Of a stretch of DNA of 64,000 nt, positions 26,352 to 34,918 are shown piece by piece (position 1 is the first letter of the stretch; each line of letters starts with the position of its first letter). The translations under genes were made by a program, and so were the position numbers. The notes under the pieces were generated by a model. It made no database searches. It was given only the letters and a program-made list of their open reading frames with translations, and was not told where the DNA came from. This DNA is from Hydrogenophaga taeniospiralis (GTDB lineage Bacteria > Pseudomonadota > Gammaproteobacteria > Burkholderiales > Burkholderiaceae_C): assembly GCF_020510445.1 (NCBI RefSeq), contig NZ_JAHBAG010000001.1:5122501-5186500 (forward strand), given 5' to 3'.

Positions 26352-28175
26352 TCATCCGGCGGTGGCCCGCTCCGACGCGTACCAGCGCTGGTCGCCCAGC
26401 ATCATTTCCTGGTGCCCGCGTCCCGCCGGAATCATGGGGTAGCAGTTCTCCTGCGGCACCACGCGCACGTCGAGGAAGAACGGGCCGTCGTGGGTCAGGC
26501 ATTCGGCCAGCGCATCCGCGAGTTCACCGGGCGCGTCCACGCGGCGCGCGCCCCAGCCAAAGGCCCGTGCCAGCGCCACGAAGTCCGGCAACGCGGCGTT
26601 CCAGCTGTGGCTGATGCGGTTGCCATGCACCAGCTCCTGCCACTGGCGGACCATGCCCATGTAGCCGTTGTTGCACAGCACCACCTTCACCGGCGTGCCG
26701 TGTTGCACGGCGGTCGACAGCTCCTGGATGTTCATGAGGATGGAGGCGTCGCCGCTCACGCAGACCACGGTCCGGTCGGGGTGCGCGATCTGCGCGCCGA
26801 TGGCCGCGGGCAGGCCGTAGCCCATGGTGCCCGCGCCGCCCGAGGTCAGCCAGCGCCTGGGCTGCTCGAAACGCAGGTGCTGCGCCGCCCACATCTGGTG
26901 TTGGCCCACGTCGGTGGCCACGATGGCGTCGCGGGGCGCCAGTTGCCGCTGCAGTTCGTGCATCAGCTGCTGCGGCAGGATGGCGTCGCTGCGCGGCGTG
27001 AAGCCCAGGCTGTCGAAGCCGCGCCAGCCGGCGATGCGCTGCCACCAGGCGTCCAGCCGCTGCGCCGGCGGCGGCTCGGCGGGCAGGCTGGCGAGCAGGG
27101 CCTGCAGCACGGCGCCGCAGTCGCCATGCAGGGCCACATCCACCGGCACCACCTTGTTGATGTTCTTCGCGTCGATGTCGATATGGATCTTGCGGGCGCG
27201 CGGCGCGAAATCGGCGAGCTTGCTGGTCACGCGGTCGTCGAAGCGCGCGCCCACGCAGAGGATCAGGTCGGCGTGGTGCATGGCCTGGTTGGCTTCGAGC
27301 GTGCCGTGCATGCCCAGCATGCCGAGAAAGCGCGGGTCCGACGCGGGGAAGGCGCCCAGGCCCATGAGGGTCAGCGTGGTCGGCAGGTGCAGCCGGCGCG
27401 CCAGACGGGTGAAGGTCTCGCAGGCCTCGGGCCCCGCGCTGATCAGGCCACCGCCCCCGTACAGCACCGGCTGGCGCGCGGCGCCGATCAGCTCAACCGC
27501 GCGCTGCAGGGCCGCCGCGGCCGGCAGCGGGGGCAACACCGTGAGCAGATCGCCACCGTCTTCAGGGGCCGACGCCGTGGCGCACTGGAGCTGGACGTCC
27601 TTGGGCACGTCCAACAGCACCGGCCCCGGCTTGCCCGAGGCGGCGATGCACAAGGCCTTGCGCACGGCGGCCACCACCTCGCTGGCGTCGCGCAGCTGGT
27701 GGTTCCACTTGGTCACGGGGCGCGACATGCCGATCGCGTCGCATTCCTGGAAAGCCTGCGTGCCGATCACGCCGGTGGCCACCTGGCCGCTGATGCACAA
27801 CACCGGGATCGCGTCGCTGTGGGCGTCCAGCAAACCGGTGAGGGTGTTGCTGACCCCAGGCCCCGAGGTGACGAGCACCACCCCCACACGGCCGGTGCAA
27901 CGCGCGTAGCCCTCGGCCGCGTGCACGGCGGCCTGTTCGTGGCGCACCAGCACATGGCGCAGGGCCGGCCGCTGGTACAGCGCGTCGTAGAGCGGCAGCG
28001 CGGCGCCGCCGGGGTAACCAAAGACCGTGTCGATGCCACAGGCCAGCAGGGTGTCGAGCAGCAGCTCGGCCCCGTTGCGGGCGGCCAGCGGCCCGGTAGC
28101 GGCGATCGGATCTTGCGAAGGCGAAGCCTCTGAAAGCGGCGTTTCCGAAAAGTGTTCGGCGGTGGTGGTGTTCAT
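26352..28175 (-). CDS. Acetolactate synthase large subunit (thiamine-diphosphate enzyme)
   Basis: This 607-residue enzyme condenses two pyruvates (or pyruvate and 2-ketobutyrate) in branched-chain amino acid synthesis. The N-terminal Pyr domain has the catalytic Glu in [17 protein letters not shown], the central domain follows, and the C-terminal PP domain has the ThDP-binding [19 protein letters not shown]. The start is taken as the ATG at 28175; the ATG at 28181 is equally possible because neither has a clear ribosome site. No small regulatory subunit gene is adjacent, unlike the usual ilvBN/ilvIH pair. The gene is divergent from an Lrp-type regulator, a likely controller. A related ThDP enzyme function cannot be excluded. 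Confidence 0.88.
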   Translation of the reverse strand: MNTTTAEHFSETPLSEASPSQDPIAATGPLAARNGAELLLDTLLACGIDTVFGYPGGAALPLYDALYQRPALRHVLVRHEQAAVHAAEGYARCTGRVGVVLVTSGPGVSNTLTGLLDAHSDAIPVLCISGQVATGVIGTQAFQECDAIGMSRPVTKWNHQLRDASEVVAAVRKALCIAASGKPGPVLLDVPKDVQLQCATASAPEDGGDLLTVLPPLPAAAALQRAVELIGAARQPVLYGGGGLISAGPEACETFTRLARRLHLPTTLTLMGLGAFPASDPRFLGMLGMHGTLEANQAMHHADLILCVGARFDDRVTSKLADFAPRARKIHIDIDAKNINKVVPVDVALHGDCGAVLQALLASLPAEPPPAQRLDAWWQRIAGWRGFDSLGFTPRSDAILPQQLMHELQRQLAPRDAIVATDVGQHQMWAAQHLRFEQPRRWLTSGGAGTMGYGLPAAIGAQIAHPDRTVVCVSGDASILMNIQELSTAVQHGTPVKVVLCNNGYMGMVRQWQELVHGNRISHSWNAALPDFVALARAFGWGARRVDAPGELADALAECLTHDGPFFLDVRVVPQENCYPMIPAGRGHQEMMLGDQRWYASERATAG

Positions 28176-28191
28176 TGGCATATTTTTCTGC

Positions 28192-28209
28192 AAACATGCC
28201 AGAATGTTT
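28192..28209. promoter_or_regulatory. Inverted repeat operator, acetolactate synthase / lrp intergenic
   Basis: AAACAT-GCCAGA-ATGTTT is a perfect 6-6-6 inverted repeat lying between the two divergent genes, about 17 bp from the acetolactate synthase start and 22 bp before the GTG of the Lrp gene. Lrp/AsnC sites are commonly short imperfect palindromes in AT-rich context, so this is a reasonable operator candidate. Confidence 0.55.
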
Positions 28210-28231
28210 TCGATTTATTGGAGACGTTCTG

Positions 28232-28741
28232 GTGGCAAAGCCGAAAATCCATCTTCCAAAGCAGCCCATCGACGAAGATTCGCCGGCCAGCTTCGACCGC
28301 CACGACATGGCCATCTTGCGCGAGCTGCTGGCCGATTCGCGCAAGACCCTGCAAGAGATCGGTGCGGCGGTGCACCTCTCGCCCACCACCTGCTGGAGCC
28401 GGATCAAGCGCCTGGAGGCGGAGGGCGTGATCAAGCGCTACACGGCGGACCTGAACCGCGCCAAGCTGGGCTGGCAGGACACGGTCATCGTGCAGCTCAC
28501 GCTGGACAGCCACACCGACGAGGCGCTCTACGAGTTCGGCAAAACGCTGGCCACCATTCCCGAGGTGATGGAGGCCTACCTGATCTCGGGCGACTACGAC
28601 TACTACATCCGCATCGCGGTGAAGAACACCCGCGACTACGAGCGGCTGCTGCGCGAGAAGCTCTACAAGATTCCCGGCATCCGCCACAGCAAATCGAGCT
28701 TCGTGCTGCGCGTGCTCAAGGACGAGCGCATGCCGCTGTGA
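28232..28741 (+). CDS. Lrp/AsnC family transcriptional regulator
   Basis: This 169-residue regulator has an N-terminal helix-turn-helix (about 20-65, LLADSRKTLQEIGAAVHLSP) and a C-terminal ligand-binding RAM domain (about 75-160, EVMEAYLISGDYDYYIRIAV). The start is taken as GTG at 28232, with GGAG eight bases upstream; longer frames reach into the divergent start of the acetolactate synthase gene. Lrp members respond to amino acids, so feedback control of branched-chain synthesis through the adjacent enzyme is a natural hypothesis. The ligand is unknown. Confidence 0.9.
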   Translation: MAKPKIHLPKQPIDEDSPASFDRHDMAILRELLADSRKTLQEIGAAVHLSPTTCWSRIKRLEAEGVIKRYTADLNRAKLGWQDTVIVQLTLDSHTDEALYEFGKTLATIPEVMEAYLISGDYDYYIRIAVKNTRDYERLLREKLYKIPGIRHSKSSFVLRVLKDERMPL

Positions 28742-28845
28742 AAGCGGCATGGGTCTTTGCGCGTCAGCGTGTTCGGGATTTGTGCGTAACGCTGTTTCAC
28801 GGAAAGGCTTCGAGCGCCATGGGCCGGTCACGCATGCCGCAGGCG

Positions 28846-29235
28846 TCACTGCCCCCAGAAGGCATCCTCTTGCGTCTGGTCGCTGGAGAACAGCCGCACT
28901 TCAACGATCTTGCCGCCCTCGATGCGGATGAGGTCCACGCCCGGCTGCTTGAGCTGGATGCCGTCGCGCTCACCGGCAAATTCAATGGTGATGGCCACCC
29001 AGTCACCATTGGCCATGTAGTGGTCGGCACGGGTGATGGCGAACGTGCCTTTGGACACTTCCATCATCTTGCCCAGCATCGGGCCCACAGCGGCCATGCC
29101 GCGATGTGTGCCGGAAAACCGGTTGTTGCCGGGCTGGTGCCAGATCACGTCGGGCGAAATGGTGCTGCCCAGCGTGGCCTGGTCGCCGGTTTGCACGGCT
29201 TTGATGTAGGTCTTGGCGATGTCGATGTTGTTCAT
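28846..29235 (-). CDS. SnoaL-like/NTF2-fold protein
   Basis: This 129-residue protein has the small NTF2-like alpha-beta cone fold of SnoaL-type polyketide cyclases and ketosteroid isomerase relatives. Visible pieces are DIAKTYIKAVQTGD at the N terminus, PDVIWHQPGNNRFSG, and VDLIRIEGGKIVEVRLF. AGGAG precedes the ATG at 29235; an upstream in-frame start adds only a basic, low-similarity tail. It is divergent from an AraC regulator, which probably controls it. Substrate cannot be named; such proteins often act as small hydrolases or isomerases or just bind ligands. Confidence 0.8.
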   Translation of the reverse strand: MNNIDIAKTYIKAVQTGDQATLGSTISPDVIWHQPGNNRFSGTHRGMAAVGPMLGKMMEVSKGTFAITRADHYMANGDWVAITIEFAGERDGIQLKQPGVDLIRIEGGKIVEVRLFSSDQTQEDAFWGQ

Positions 29236-29449
29236 GGTGCGCTCCTGTGTTGACGCGGTTGTGGAAGATGGCTGTGCCAGCGCCGGGGTTGGCTGTCCTT
29301 CTCGGACGATTTCAATATGGTTATTTTTGGACAAATAAGATCGATTGAAACGGTATATAAGCGACAATGACGGATACTTTCAGGACATTTTCAGAAAACA
29401 GCCATCCAAGGCCTCGGAAGCGATTCAGTCCGCATCAGGAAGCACGCAG

Positions 29450-30331
29450 GTGAACACGGAGATTCAGCGCCTGGGCTATCAACCGCAGGCGCCCTACCAG
29501 CTCGACCTCGAAGTCTTTTCTGTGGCCGACCTCAGACACCGGGGCAAGGAACAGGTGCGCGTGACCCACAGGTACGAGTTCCACACCTTGGTGTGCGTCA
29601 CGCAGGGAAGATGTACCCAGATGGTCGACTTCAAGTCGATCTCTTGTGAGCCGGGGTCGCTGCTGGTGTTGCGGGCAGGACAGGCCCACAACTACGGAGA
29701 AGATGAAGACTGGGACGGCTGGAACCTGTTGTTCCGCCCGGAGTTTGTCTTGCCCGTTTCCACGACGTCTCACGACCTCAAGCTCGCGCTCAATCTGGAG
29801 AGGTTGCCTGAACACATGGTCCTCAGCAGCCAGGAGCTGCGCAAGGCCACGGACCTGTTTCAGCAGATGCGTGAGGACACACTGATCGACGCGCCGCAGG
29901 AAGATGTGCATGCCTTGCTGCGTCATCAGCTCCACACGCTCTTGACGCGGCTGAGCATCCTCCAAGGTCGGCAACAGGTACAAGGGCTTCCGGTCTCCGC
30001 GGCCTTGCAACGCTTCAACCGGTTCCAGCAACTGGTGGACGAGCGCTTCGCGCAATGGCACCAGGTGGCCGACTACGCCAGCCACCTCGGCTATACCGAG
30101 AAGACGCTGGCGCGCGCCGTGGCGGCGTCCATGGGCACGACGGCCAAGGCCTTCATCGCGGCGCGCATCCATCTGGAAGCCAAGCGCCTGCTGGTGCACA
30201 CGGACTTGCCTGTCGCCACCATCGCCGAGAAGCTGGGCTTCGACGAGGCGACCAACTTCAGCAAGTTCTTCCGGCGCGAGGGGGACTGCACCCCGGCAGA
30301 ATTTCGAAGGCAGCAAAGAATGTCTCTTTGA
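29450..30331 (+). CDS. AraC family transcriptional regulator
   Basis: This 293-residue regulator has an N-terminal cupin-type sensor (about 20-150, with SCEPGSLLVLRAGQAHNYGED) and a C-terminal AraC DNA-binding pair of helix-turn-helix units (about 190-290, LGFDEATNFSKFFRREGDCTPAEFRR). The start is GTG at 29450 with AGGA nine bases upstream; the longer frame from 29345 uses TTG and has no ribosome site. It is divergent from the SnoaL-like gene across 214 bp, so that gene is the likely target. The effector is unknown. Confidence 0.85.
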   Translation: MNTEIQRLGYQPQAPYQLDLEVFSVADLRHRGKEQVRVTHRYEFHTLVCVTQGRCTQMVDFKSISCEPGSLLVLRAGQAHNYGEDEDWDGWNLLFRPEFVLPVSTTSHDLKLALNLERLPEHMVLSSQELRKATDLFQQMREDTLIDAPQEDVHALLRHQLHTLLTRLSILQGRQQVQGLPVSAALQRFNRFQQLVDERFAQWHQVADYASHLGYTEKTLARAVAASMGTTAKAFIAARIHLEAKRLLVHTDLPVATIAEKLGFDEATNFSKFFRREGDCTPAEFRRQQRMSL

Positions 30332-30343
30332 CGCCCTGAGCGG

Positions 30344-30372
30344 TGTAACGATTCGGCGACCTGCGGCGACTG
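30344..30372 (+). promoter_or_regulatory. Putative ECF-sigma promoter before KCG lipoprotein
   Basis: TGTAAC at 30344-30349 is followed after 17 bp by CGACTG at 30367-30372. The sigma operon (minus strand, 32607-32579) has TGTAAC-N17-CGACCA with the same first nine bases TGTAACGAT, and the buf operon has TGTAAG-N16-CGACTA. The pattern is close to the Caulobacter sigma-F motif as I remember it (GTAACC-N16-CGAA). Confidence 0.6.
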
Positions 30373-30448
30373 AACCCCACCAAGGCTTGTACACGCCCGT
30401 CTGGCGCTGCACGAGACCCTGGCATGTCCATCACATCAGGAGCTTTCC

Positions 30449-30646
30449 ATGTCCACGTTCTCTTCCCGCCTGTCCATGAGCCTGGCCGCCGCCGTTGTCA
30501 CCACCGCCGCCCTCGGGGGCTGCGCCATGGCCTGCCGCGCCTGCGGTGGCGCCAAATGCGGCCCGGCCAAATCCATGTCCAAATGCGGCGCCGCCGCCAA
30601 GTGCGGTGCCTGCAAGGCCAAGTGCGGCGCCTGCAAAGCGCAATAA
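30449..30646 (+). CDS. Cys-rich KCG-repeat lipoprotein, candidate metallophore
   Basis: This 65-residue protein has a lipoprotein signal with lipobox LGGC (lipidated Cys25), leaving a 41-residue mature part that contains nine Cys. The tripeptide KCG occurs four times (36-38, 45-47, 51-53, 58-60) between Ala, Lys and Gly. The arrangement recalls HvfA/oxazolin precursors, whose GKCG motifs are modified by HvfBC, the BufBC relatives. AGGAG precedes the ATG. An upstream promoter resembles those of the sigma and buf operons at 32.3-34.9 kb. It is followed by a DUF6969-like gene. Metal binding is very likely from composition; post-translational modification is inference. Confidence 0.75.
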   Translation: MSTFSSRLSMSLAAAVVTTAALGGCAMACRACGGAKCGPAKSMSKCGAAAKCGACKAKCGACKAQ

Positions 30647-30714
30647 GCCCCGGGTCTTGCGCCCGATCCCCCGGGGCCCGTCGGCGGTCCCGGGGATTCC
30701 TTCACCGAGGCCCC

Positions 30715-31434
30715 ATGTCCGCATCCCCTGTTTTGCGCCGCCACTGGCGCTCGACCTCGCTGGCCGAACTCAACACCGCCCTCCGCCACGGCCTGTCCAG
30801 CGTGGACGCGTTCGAGCGGGCGACCACCGCGTCGGGCTCGCTGCTGCAGAGCTGGGTGCGGGGCGCCCAGGTGGTGGCGTACGAACACTACCCGCCGGCG
30901 GACGTGATCGATCTGCGCAGCGGCGCCCAGTTCTATTACCACGCCCACCGCAACCACGGCGACGAGCACGGCCACCTGCATGTGTTCTGGCATGCCACCG
31001 CGTCGGGCCGCCGCCGTCGGCCCACGCTGGACCGCACGGTGTGGAAACGCACCGCCCCCACCCACCTGCTGGCCATCGCGCTCGACGCCCAGGGCCTGCC
31101 CGTGAACCTCTTCACCACCAACCAATGGGTCACCGACGGTCATTGGTTCGACGCGGCGCGCACGCTGGCCTGCCTGGACCGCTGCAGCCCCGGCCCGGTG
31201 ACCGGGCATGAACACGCATGCGCCTGGCTGACCCATTTCCTGGCCTTCTACCGGCCATTGATCGCCGACCTGCTGGTGCGGCGCGACGCCCGCCTGCACG
31301 CCCATGGCCCGTTGGCCGACGCGCTGAACAACCGGCGGCTGGACGTGCTCAGCCACCGCCGCATCGACTGGGCCGCCGATCTGGATGCGCTGCAGGCCGA
31401 AGCGAGCCGGCGCGGGCTGCCCGCCCCTCGATGA
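30715..31434 (+). CDS. DUF6969-like protein with HGH-x-H motif
   Basis: This 239-residue cytoplasmic protein lacks a signal peptide. The conserved-looking core is HYPPADVIDLRSGAQFYYHA followed by HRNHGDEHGHLHVFW (about 62-95), a cluster of His that could hold a metal ion. I associate this with DUF6969, a family of unknown function, from memory. It follows the KCG lipoprotein gene by 68 bp on the same strand, with no obvious terminator between, so both are probably one transcript under the sigma-factor-type promoter. It may process or modify the Cys-rich peptide; this is a hypothesis from position only. Confidence 0.7.
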   Translation: MSASPVLRRHWRSTSLAELNTALRHGLSSVDAFERATTASGSLLQSWVRGAQVVAYEHYPPADVIDLRSGAQFYYHAHRNHGDEHGHLHVFWHATASGRRRRPTLDRTVWKRTAPTHLLAIALDAQGLPVNLFTTNQWVTDGHWFDAARTLACLDRCSPGPVTGHEHACAWLTHFLAFYRPLIADLLVRRDARLHAHGPLADALNNRRLDVLSHRRIDWAADLDALQAEASRRGLPAPR

Positions 31435-31459
31435 GCCGGCACCCGGCCGGACAAGGCGC

Positions 31460-31696
31460 TCAGGGCTCGCCGTCCCCTTGGGGCCGGGCCGGCGCATCGG
31501 CTGCGCCGTCCACCACATCATCCACCCGCTCGGCGTAGGCCCGCATGGCCCGGCGCAGGAAGGGCACCTGCAGGCTGAAGTTCTTGCAGCCGTCGCACAT
31601 CATCAGGTGCAGGTTGAGCGACAGCCGCTCCGCGACCGACAGCTTGCGCTCCTGGGATTCGGACACCAGGCGGGTCACCTCACGACAGTTCAGCAT
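31460..31696 (-). CDS. Zinc-finger (zf-HC2) anti-sigma factor
   Basis: This 78-residue protein is the likely antagonist of the sigma factor encoded upstream. It shows the zf-HC2/ZAS pattern: Cys4 near the N terminus, then HLMMCDGCKNF at about residues 30-40, giving H-x3-C-x2-C. It has no transmembrane helix, so it is a soluble anti-sigma factor that probably senses metal or thiol state through its zinc site. AAGGAGG precedes the ATG at 31696. It overlaps the sigma gene by 17 bp. The same pair type accompanies bufABC operons elsewhere. Confidence 0.88.
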   Translation of the reverse strand: MLNCREVTRLVSESQERKLSVAERLSLNLHLMMCDGCKNFSLQVPFLRRAMRAYAERVDDVVDGAADAPARPQGDGEP

Positions 31697-32288
31697 GTTG
31701 CCCTCCTTGCGCAAACCAGCGGTTCTCCAGGCACTCGCGCAGCCGCAGCCTCGAGCGGTGGAGCATCACATTCAGATTGGTCGAGGTGATGCCCACCTCG
31801 GTGCAGATCTCGCGCGCGTCCAGCCCGATGTACTCGCGCATCATGAACACGCGCGCCTGCTGCCCGGGCAGCCCCTCCAGGCACAGCTCGAACACCTTCC
31901 AGAACTGCTTGTCGTGCAGCGACTCCGTGGGGTTGCCCCAGGTGGCCGGCCGCTCATCGGACTCCCACATGCCACGGGCATCGAACAGCTCGTTCAGGTC
32001 CGCTTCTTCGTCGGCGTCGCCCACCACCTGCTGCGACGACACGTGGCGCTGCTTGTGGCGCAGGATGTCGGTGATCTTGTTCTTGAGGATGGCGAACACC
32101 CAGGTCTTCAGGCTGGCCTTGCCGGCGAACGTGGCCGTGTTCTTGAAGGCGCCGAGCAGGGCTTCCTGCACGGCGTCTTCGGCCAGCTGGGCGTCGCCCA
32201 GCTGCAGCGCCGCGAACTTGAGCATCTTGCCCCGTAGGGCGCTGAGTTCAGCCGGATCGACCCCCGGCGGCAGGCCCGTCGCGCTCAC
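31680..32288 (-). CDS. ECF RNA polymerase sigma factor
   Basis: This 202-residue sigma factor has region 2 (about 20-85, GDAQLAEDAVQEALLGAFKN) and region 4 (about 140-195, DAREICTEVGITSTNLNVML). The start is taken as GTG at 32288, which overlaps the stop of a short upstream frame as GTGA and would explain the missing ribosome site. A longer in-frame start at 32540 has a good GGAGG but adds 84 residues that look unlike sigma factor sequence. It faces the bufA operon and should recognise TGTAA-N16/17-CGAC promoters before its own operon, bufA and the KCG lipoprotein gene. Confidence 0.87.
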   Translation of the reverse strand: MSATGLPPGVDPAELSALRGKMLKFAALQLGDAQLAEDAVQEALLGAFKNTATFAGKASLKTWVFAILKNKITDILRHKQRHVSSQQVVGDADEEADLNELFDARGMWESDERPATWGNPTESLHDKQFWKVFELCLEGLPGQQARVFMMREYIGLDAREICTEVGITSTNLNVMLHRSRLRLRECLENRWFAQGGQHAELS

Positions 32289-32407
32289 GGTGCGGCCCGG
32301 TTCGTCAACGGGTTGCGGGCCGCGCTGTCGCTGGACACCACGAACGACACGCGCAGCGCGCCGATCACGATCGGTCGGGAAAACACCGTGCTGAAAAAAC
32401 CCTGCAT
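32285..32407 (-). CDS. Short frame coupled to sigma factor gene
   Basis: This 40-codon frame begins ATG at 32407 with GGAG nine bases upstream, and its TGA overlaps the sigma GTG as GTGA. The peptide starts MQGFFSTVFSRPIVIGALRV and ends NRAAP. Its first half is hydrophobic and vaguely recalls the start of NrtS-type small membrane proteins, then becomes polar, so it may be a shortened relative. Translational coupling to the sigma factor is the best argument that it is translated. It could also be a simple chance frame. Confidence 0.4.
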   Translation of the reverse strand: MQGFFSTVFSRPIVIGALRVSFVVSSDSAARNPLTNRAAP

Positions 32408-32774
32408 GGACCACTCCGATGAAACGATGCGATGCGCGGCACCACGCTCCCGTGGCACCGCAGGGGCGGATTCTCGCGCATGCGTCCGCGCGCCTGGCGT
32501 CGGCGTCCAGGCGCGCCCCGCGAAGCAGCAGCCAACCCATGGGGACCTCCGGTGTGAAACGGTGTGTGATGAGCTGCTTGGTCGTTCGGCCACGGCCCAT
32601 CGTTACAGCCCTCCCTTGCGGTCATCGACGAAGGCCTACGCCGGCCTGGGCCTCACCGGCCGCCAGACGGAATTTTCAGGTCCGCTGTAAGAACCGCCGC
32701 ATGGCCGCGACTACACCTTGCAAGCCCATCTTGTTGGCGAGCAACCCACCCCCCAACCGTTTCAGGAGATCACC
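32408..32774. promoter_or_regulatory. Divergent intergenic region, sigma factor / buf operon
   Basis: This 367-bp stretch has no secure gene. It holds two oppositely oriented ECF-type promoters: TGTAAC-N17-CGACCA on the minus strand (32607 down to 32579) towards the sigma gene, and TGTAAG-N16-CGACTA on the plus strand (32686-32713) towards bufA. A frame with a good GGAGG site starts at 32540 on the minus strand and runs into the sigma gene in frame; its sequence looks non-native. The leader of the sigma transcript would therefore be near 280 nt, unusually long. Confidence 0.6.
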
Positions 32775-33095
32775 ATGAACCACACCCTCACCCGCCGCCA
32801 CGCCGCCCGCATCGCTTCGGGCACCGCCCTCGCCATGGCCATGGGCGCCGCCCTGACGCTGGCCGCCAGCCCGGCCGCCGCCCAGAGCGCCGACAAGGAA
32901 AAATGTTTTGGCGTGGCCCTCAAAGGCAAGAACGACTGCGCCGCCGGCCCCGGCACCACCTGCGCCGGCACCTCCAAGGTGGACCACCAGGGCAACGCCT
33001 GGTCGCTGGTGCCCAAGGGCAGCTGCGAGAAGACCGCATCGCCCACGTCGCCCACCGGATTTGGCCAGCTCAAGGCCTTCCAGGAAAAGGCCTGA
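32775..33095 (+). CDS. bufA: Bufferin-type metallophore precursor BufA (DUF2282)
   Basis: This 106-residue precursor has a signal peptide (about 1-37, ending AAAQ) and the DUF2282 core with four Cys at 44, 55, 63 and 84 ([14 protein letters not shown], then C-x20-C). Known bufferins are RiPPs in which Cys residues are converted to copper-binding thiooxazole groups by the BufB-BufC pair and then exported, buffering periplasmic copper. Both partners are encoded immediately downstream. AGGAG precedes the ATG. The promoter resembles the ECF-type site of the adjacent sigma operon. The symbol follows the published bufferin nomenclature. Confidence 0.9.
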   Translation: MNHTLTRRHAARIASGTALAMAMGAALTLAASPAAAQSADKEKCFGVALKGKNDCAAGPGTTCAGTSKVDHQGNAWSLVPKGSCEKTASPTSPTGFGQLKAFQEKA

Positions 33096-33132
33096 CCCAG
33101 GCCACGCGGCCGCCGCACACCGGAGAACCCCC

Positions 33133-34110
33133 ATGAGCCTTCACCCCGCTTCTGCCTCCGGTCCCGTCGCGCCGGCCGCGCTCAGCCAGCCCCGCGCACC
33201 CGTTCCCGGGCCGCTGCCGCAGCGCGCCGGGCTGGGCCTCAAACCTGAACACTTTGCCCACATCCACGCGCACCGGCCCGACGTGGGTTTCTTTGAAGTG
33301 CATGCGGAAAACTACCTGGTGGCCGGTGGCCCCATGCACCACCACCTCACCCGCATCCGCGAAAGCTACCCGCTGAGCATCCACGGCGTGGGCCTGTCCA
33401 TTGGCGGCGAGGACCCGCTCGACGCCGAACACCTGGACGCGATGGCCCGGCTGGTGAAACGCTACCAGCCCGCGCTGTTTTCCGAACACCTGGCCTGGTC
33501 AAGCCATGGCGGCGTGTTCTTCAACGACCTGCTGCCCCTACCCTACAACCTGCCCACGCTGCGGCGCGTGTGCGACCACATCGACCAGGTGCAGACCCGG
33601 CTGGGCCGCCCCATGCTGCTGGAGAACCCGTCCACCTATGTGGCGTTCGCCAGCTCCACCTGGAGCGAAGGCGACTTCCTGCGCGAGGTGATCCAGCGCA
33701 CCGGCTGCGGCCTGCTGCTGGACGTGAACAACGTCTACGTCTCCAGCATCAACCACGGCCGCGATCCCCAGCGCAGCCTGTGCGAACTGCCCTGCCACGC
33801 CACCGGCGAAATCCACCTCGCGGGTTTTGCCGAGGACGTCGATGGCGCGGGCGACCGCCTGCTGATCGACGCCCACGGCTCGCCGGTGGCCGAGGCGGTC
33901 TGGGCGCTGTACGACACCGCGCTGGCCCTCGCCGGCGCGCAGCCCACGCTGATCGAGCGCGACAACGACCTGCCCGGCTTCGAGGTGCTGCTCCACGAGG
34001 CCCGGCTGGCGGAACAGCACCTTGCGGGTGCAGCTCTGGCGACGCCCCCAGCGCGGCCCTGCCCACGCACGCGCACCCGCTACGCCCCGTCGCTGGAGGC
34101 CTCCCCATGA
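33133..34110 (+). CDS. bufB: BufB, DUF692 multinuclear-iron maturation enzyme
   Basis: This 325-residue enzyme is a DUF692/MbnB-type TIM-barrel protein that, with BufC, oxidises precursor Cys residues using a multinuclear iron centre. Metal-site stretches are [41 protein letters not shown] and [12 protein letters not shown]. About 30 Pro/Ala-rich residues precede the barrel and about 20 follow. The ATG at 33133 follows GGAG. It comes 37 bp after bufA and overlaps bufC as ATGA. The substrate should be BufA and possibly the KCG lipoprotein at 30449. Confidence 0.93.
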   Translation: MSLHPASASGPVAPAALSQPRAPVPGPLPQRAGLGLKPEHFAHIHAHRPDVGFFEVHAENYLVAGGPMHHHLTRIRESYPLSIHGVGLSIGGEDPLDAEHLDAMARLVKRYQPALFSEHLAWSSHGGVFFNDLLPLPYNLPTLRRVCDHIDQVQTRLGRPMLLENPSTYVAFASSTWSEGDFLREVIQRTGCGLLLDVNNVYVSSINHGRDPQRSLCELPCHATGEIHLAGFAEDVDGAGDRLLIDAHGSPVAEAVWALYDTALALAGAQPTLIERDNDLPGFEVLLHEARLAEQHLAGAALATPPARPCPRTRTRYAPSLEASP

Positions 34111-34877
34111 GCACGCAACACAGCTGGGCCCAGGCCCTGCTCGACCCGGCGCAGGCCGCCCCCAGCGGCCTCGTCACCTGGAACCACAGCGACCCACAGC
34201 GCCGCCTGGCCGTGCACCGCAACAACGTGATGGTGTCGCTGGTGGACGCGCTGGCCCACACCTTCCCGGTCACGCAAGAGCTGGTGGGCGAAACCTTCTT
34301 CCGCGCCATGGCCCAGGTCTTCGTGCGCGCCCACCCGCCCCGCACCCGGGTGCTCAGCCACTACGGCGCCGAGCTGCCCGGGTTCATCGCCCGCTTCGCT
34401 CCCGCGGCCAGCCTGCCCTACCTGGCCGACGTGGCGCAACTCGAAATGCTGCGCCTGCAGGCCCTGCACGCCGCCGACGCCCGCGCCATGGACGCCCAGG
34501 CCATCGCGGCGGTCATGCACGACGCGCGGGCGCTGCCCACGCTGCGCTGGCGGCTGGCCCCCAGCCTGCACCTCCTGCGCTCCGCGCACGCGGCCGTCTC
34601 GCTTTGGGCGGCCCACCAGGAGGGCAGCGGCCTCGCGCTGGAAGACATCGACCCCGCGCAGGCCGAGTCGGCCCTGGTGTTTCGCAGCGGCCTGGACGTG
34701 ATGGTCTGGCAGACCCCGCCCGGCATGGCCGAGCTGGTGGTGGGCCTGCTGCTGGACGACCCCTTTGGCCAGGCCCTGGAGCGGGCCCTGGCCGCTGAGC
34801 CCGACTTCGACCTCACCCAGGCCCTGGCCACCCTGATCCGCCACGAACTGTTGATCGGGGTGGAGCACGCCCACTGA
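34107..34877 (+). CDS. bufC: BufC, DUF2063 partner protein
   Basis: This 256-residue protein has the DUF2063 (HvfC/BufC-type) N-terminal domain (about 1-95, [24 protein letters not shown] and FIARF), followed by a C-terminal extension found in the longer members. Partner proteins of this type guide the peptide precursor into the DUF692 enzyme. Its ATG overlaps the bufB stop as ATGA, as expected for a tight complex. The four-gene order DUF2282, DUF692, DUF2063, DoxX matches the buf operon in other proteobacteria. Confidence 0.92.
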   Translation: MSTQHSWAQALLDPAQAAPSGLVTWNHSDPQRRLAVHRNNVMVSLVDALAHTFPVTQELVGETFFRAMAQVFVRAHPPRTRVLSHYGAELPGFIARFAPAASLPYLADVAQLEMLRLQALHAADARAMDAQAIAAVMHDARALPTLRWRLAPSLHLLRSAHAAVSLWAAHQEGSGLALEDIDPAQAESALVFRSGLDVMVWQTPPGMAELVVGLLLDDPFGQALERALAAEPDFDLTQALATLIRHELLIGVEHAH

Positions 34878-34918
34878 GCCACTGGCCACCTTTCAACCAC
34901 AACACCCAGGAGACCGCC

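Noticed and set aside
32285..32407. Assignment of the 40-codon frame as NrtS
   Set aside because: Only the first half resembles small membrane proteins of that type; the rest is polar and the match is too weak to name.
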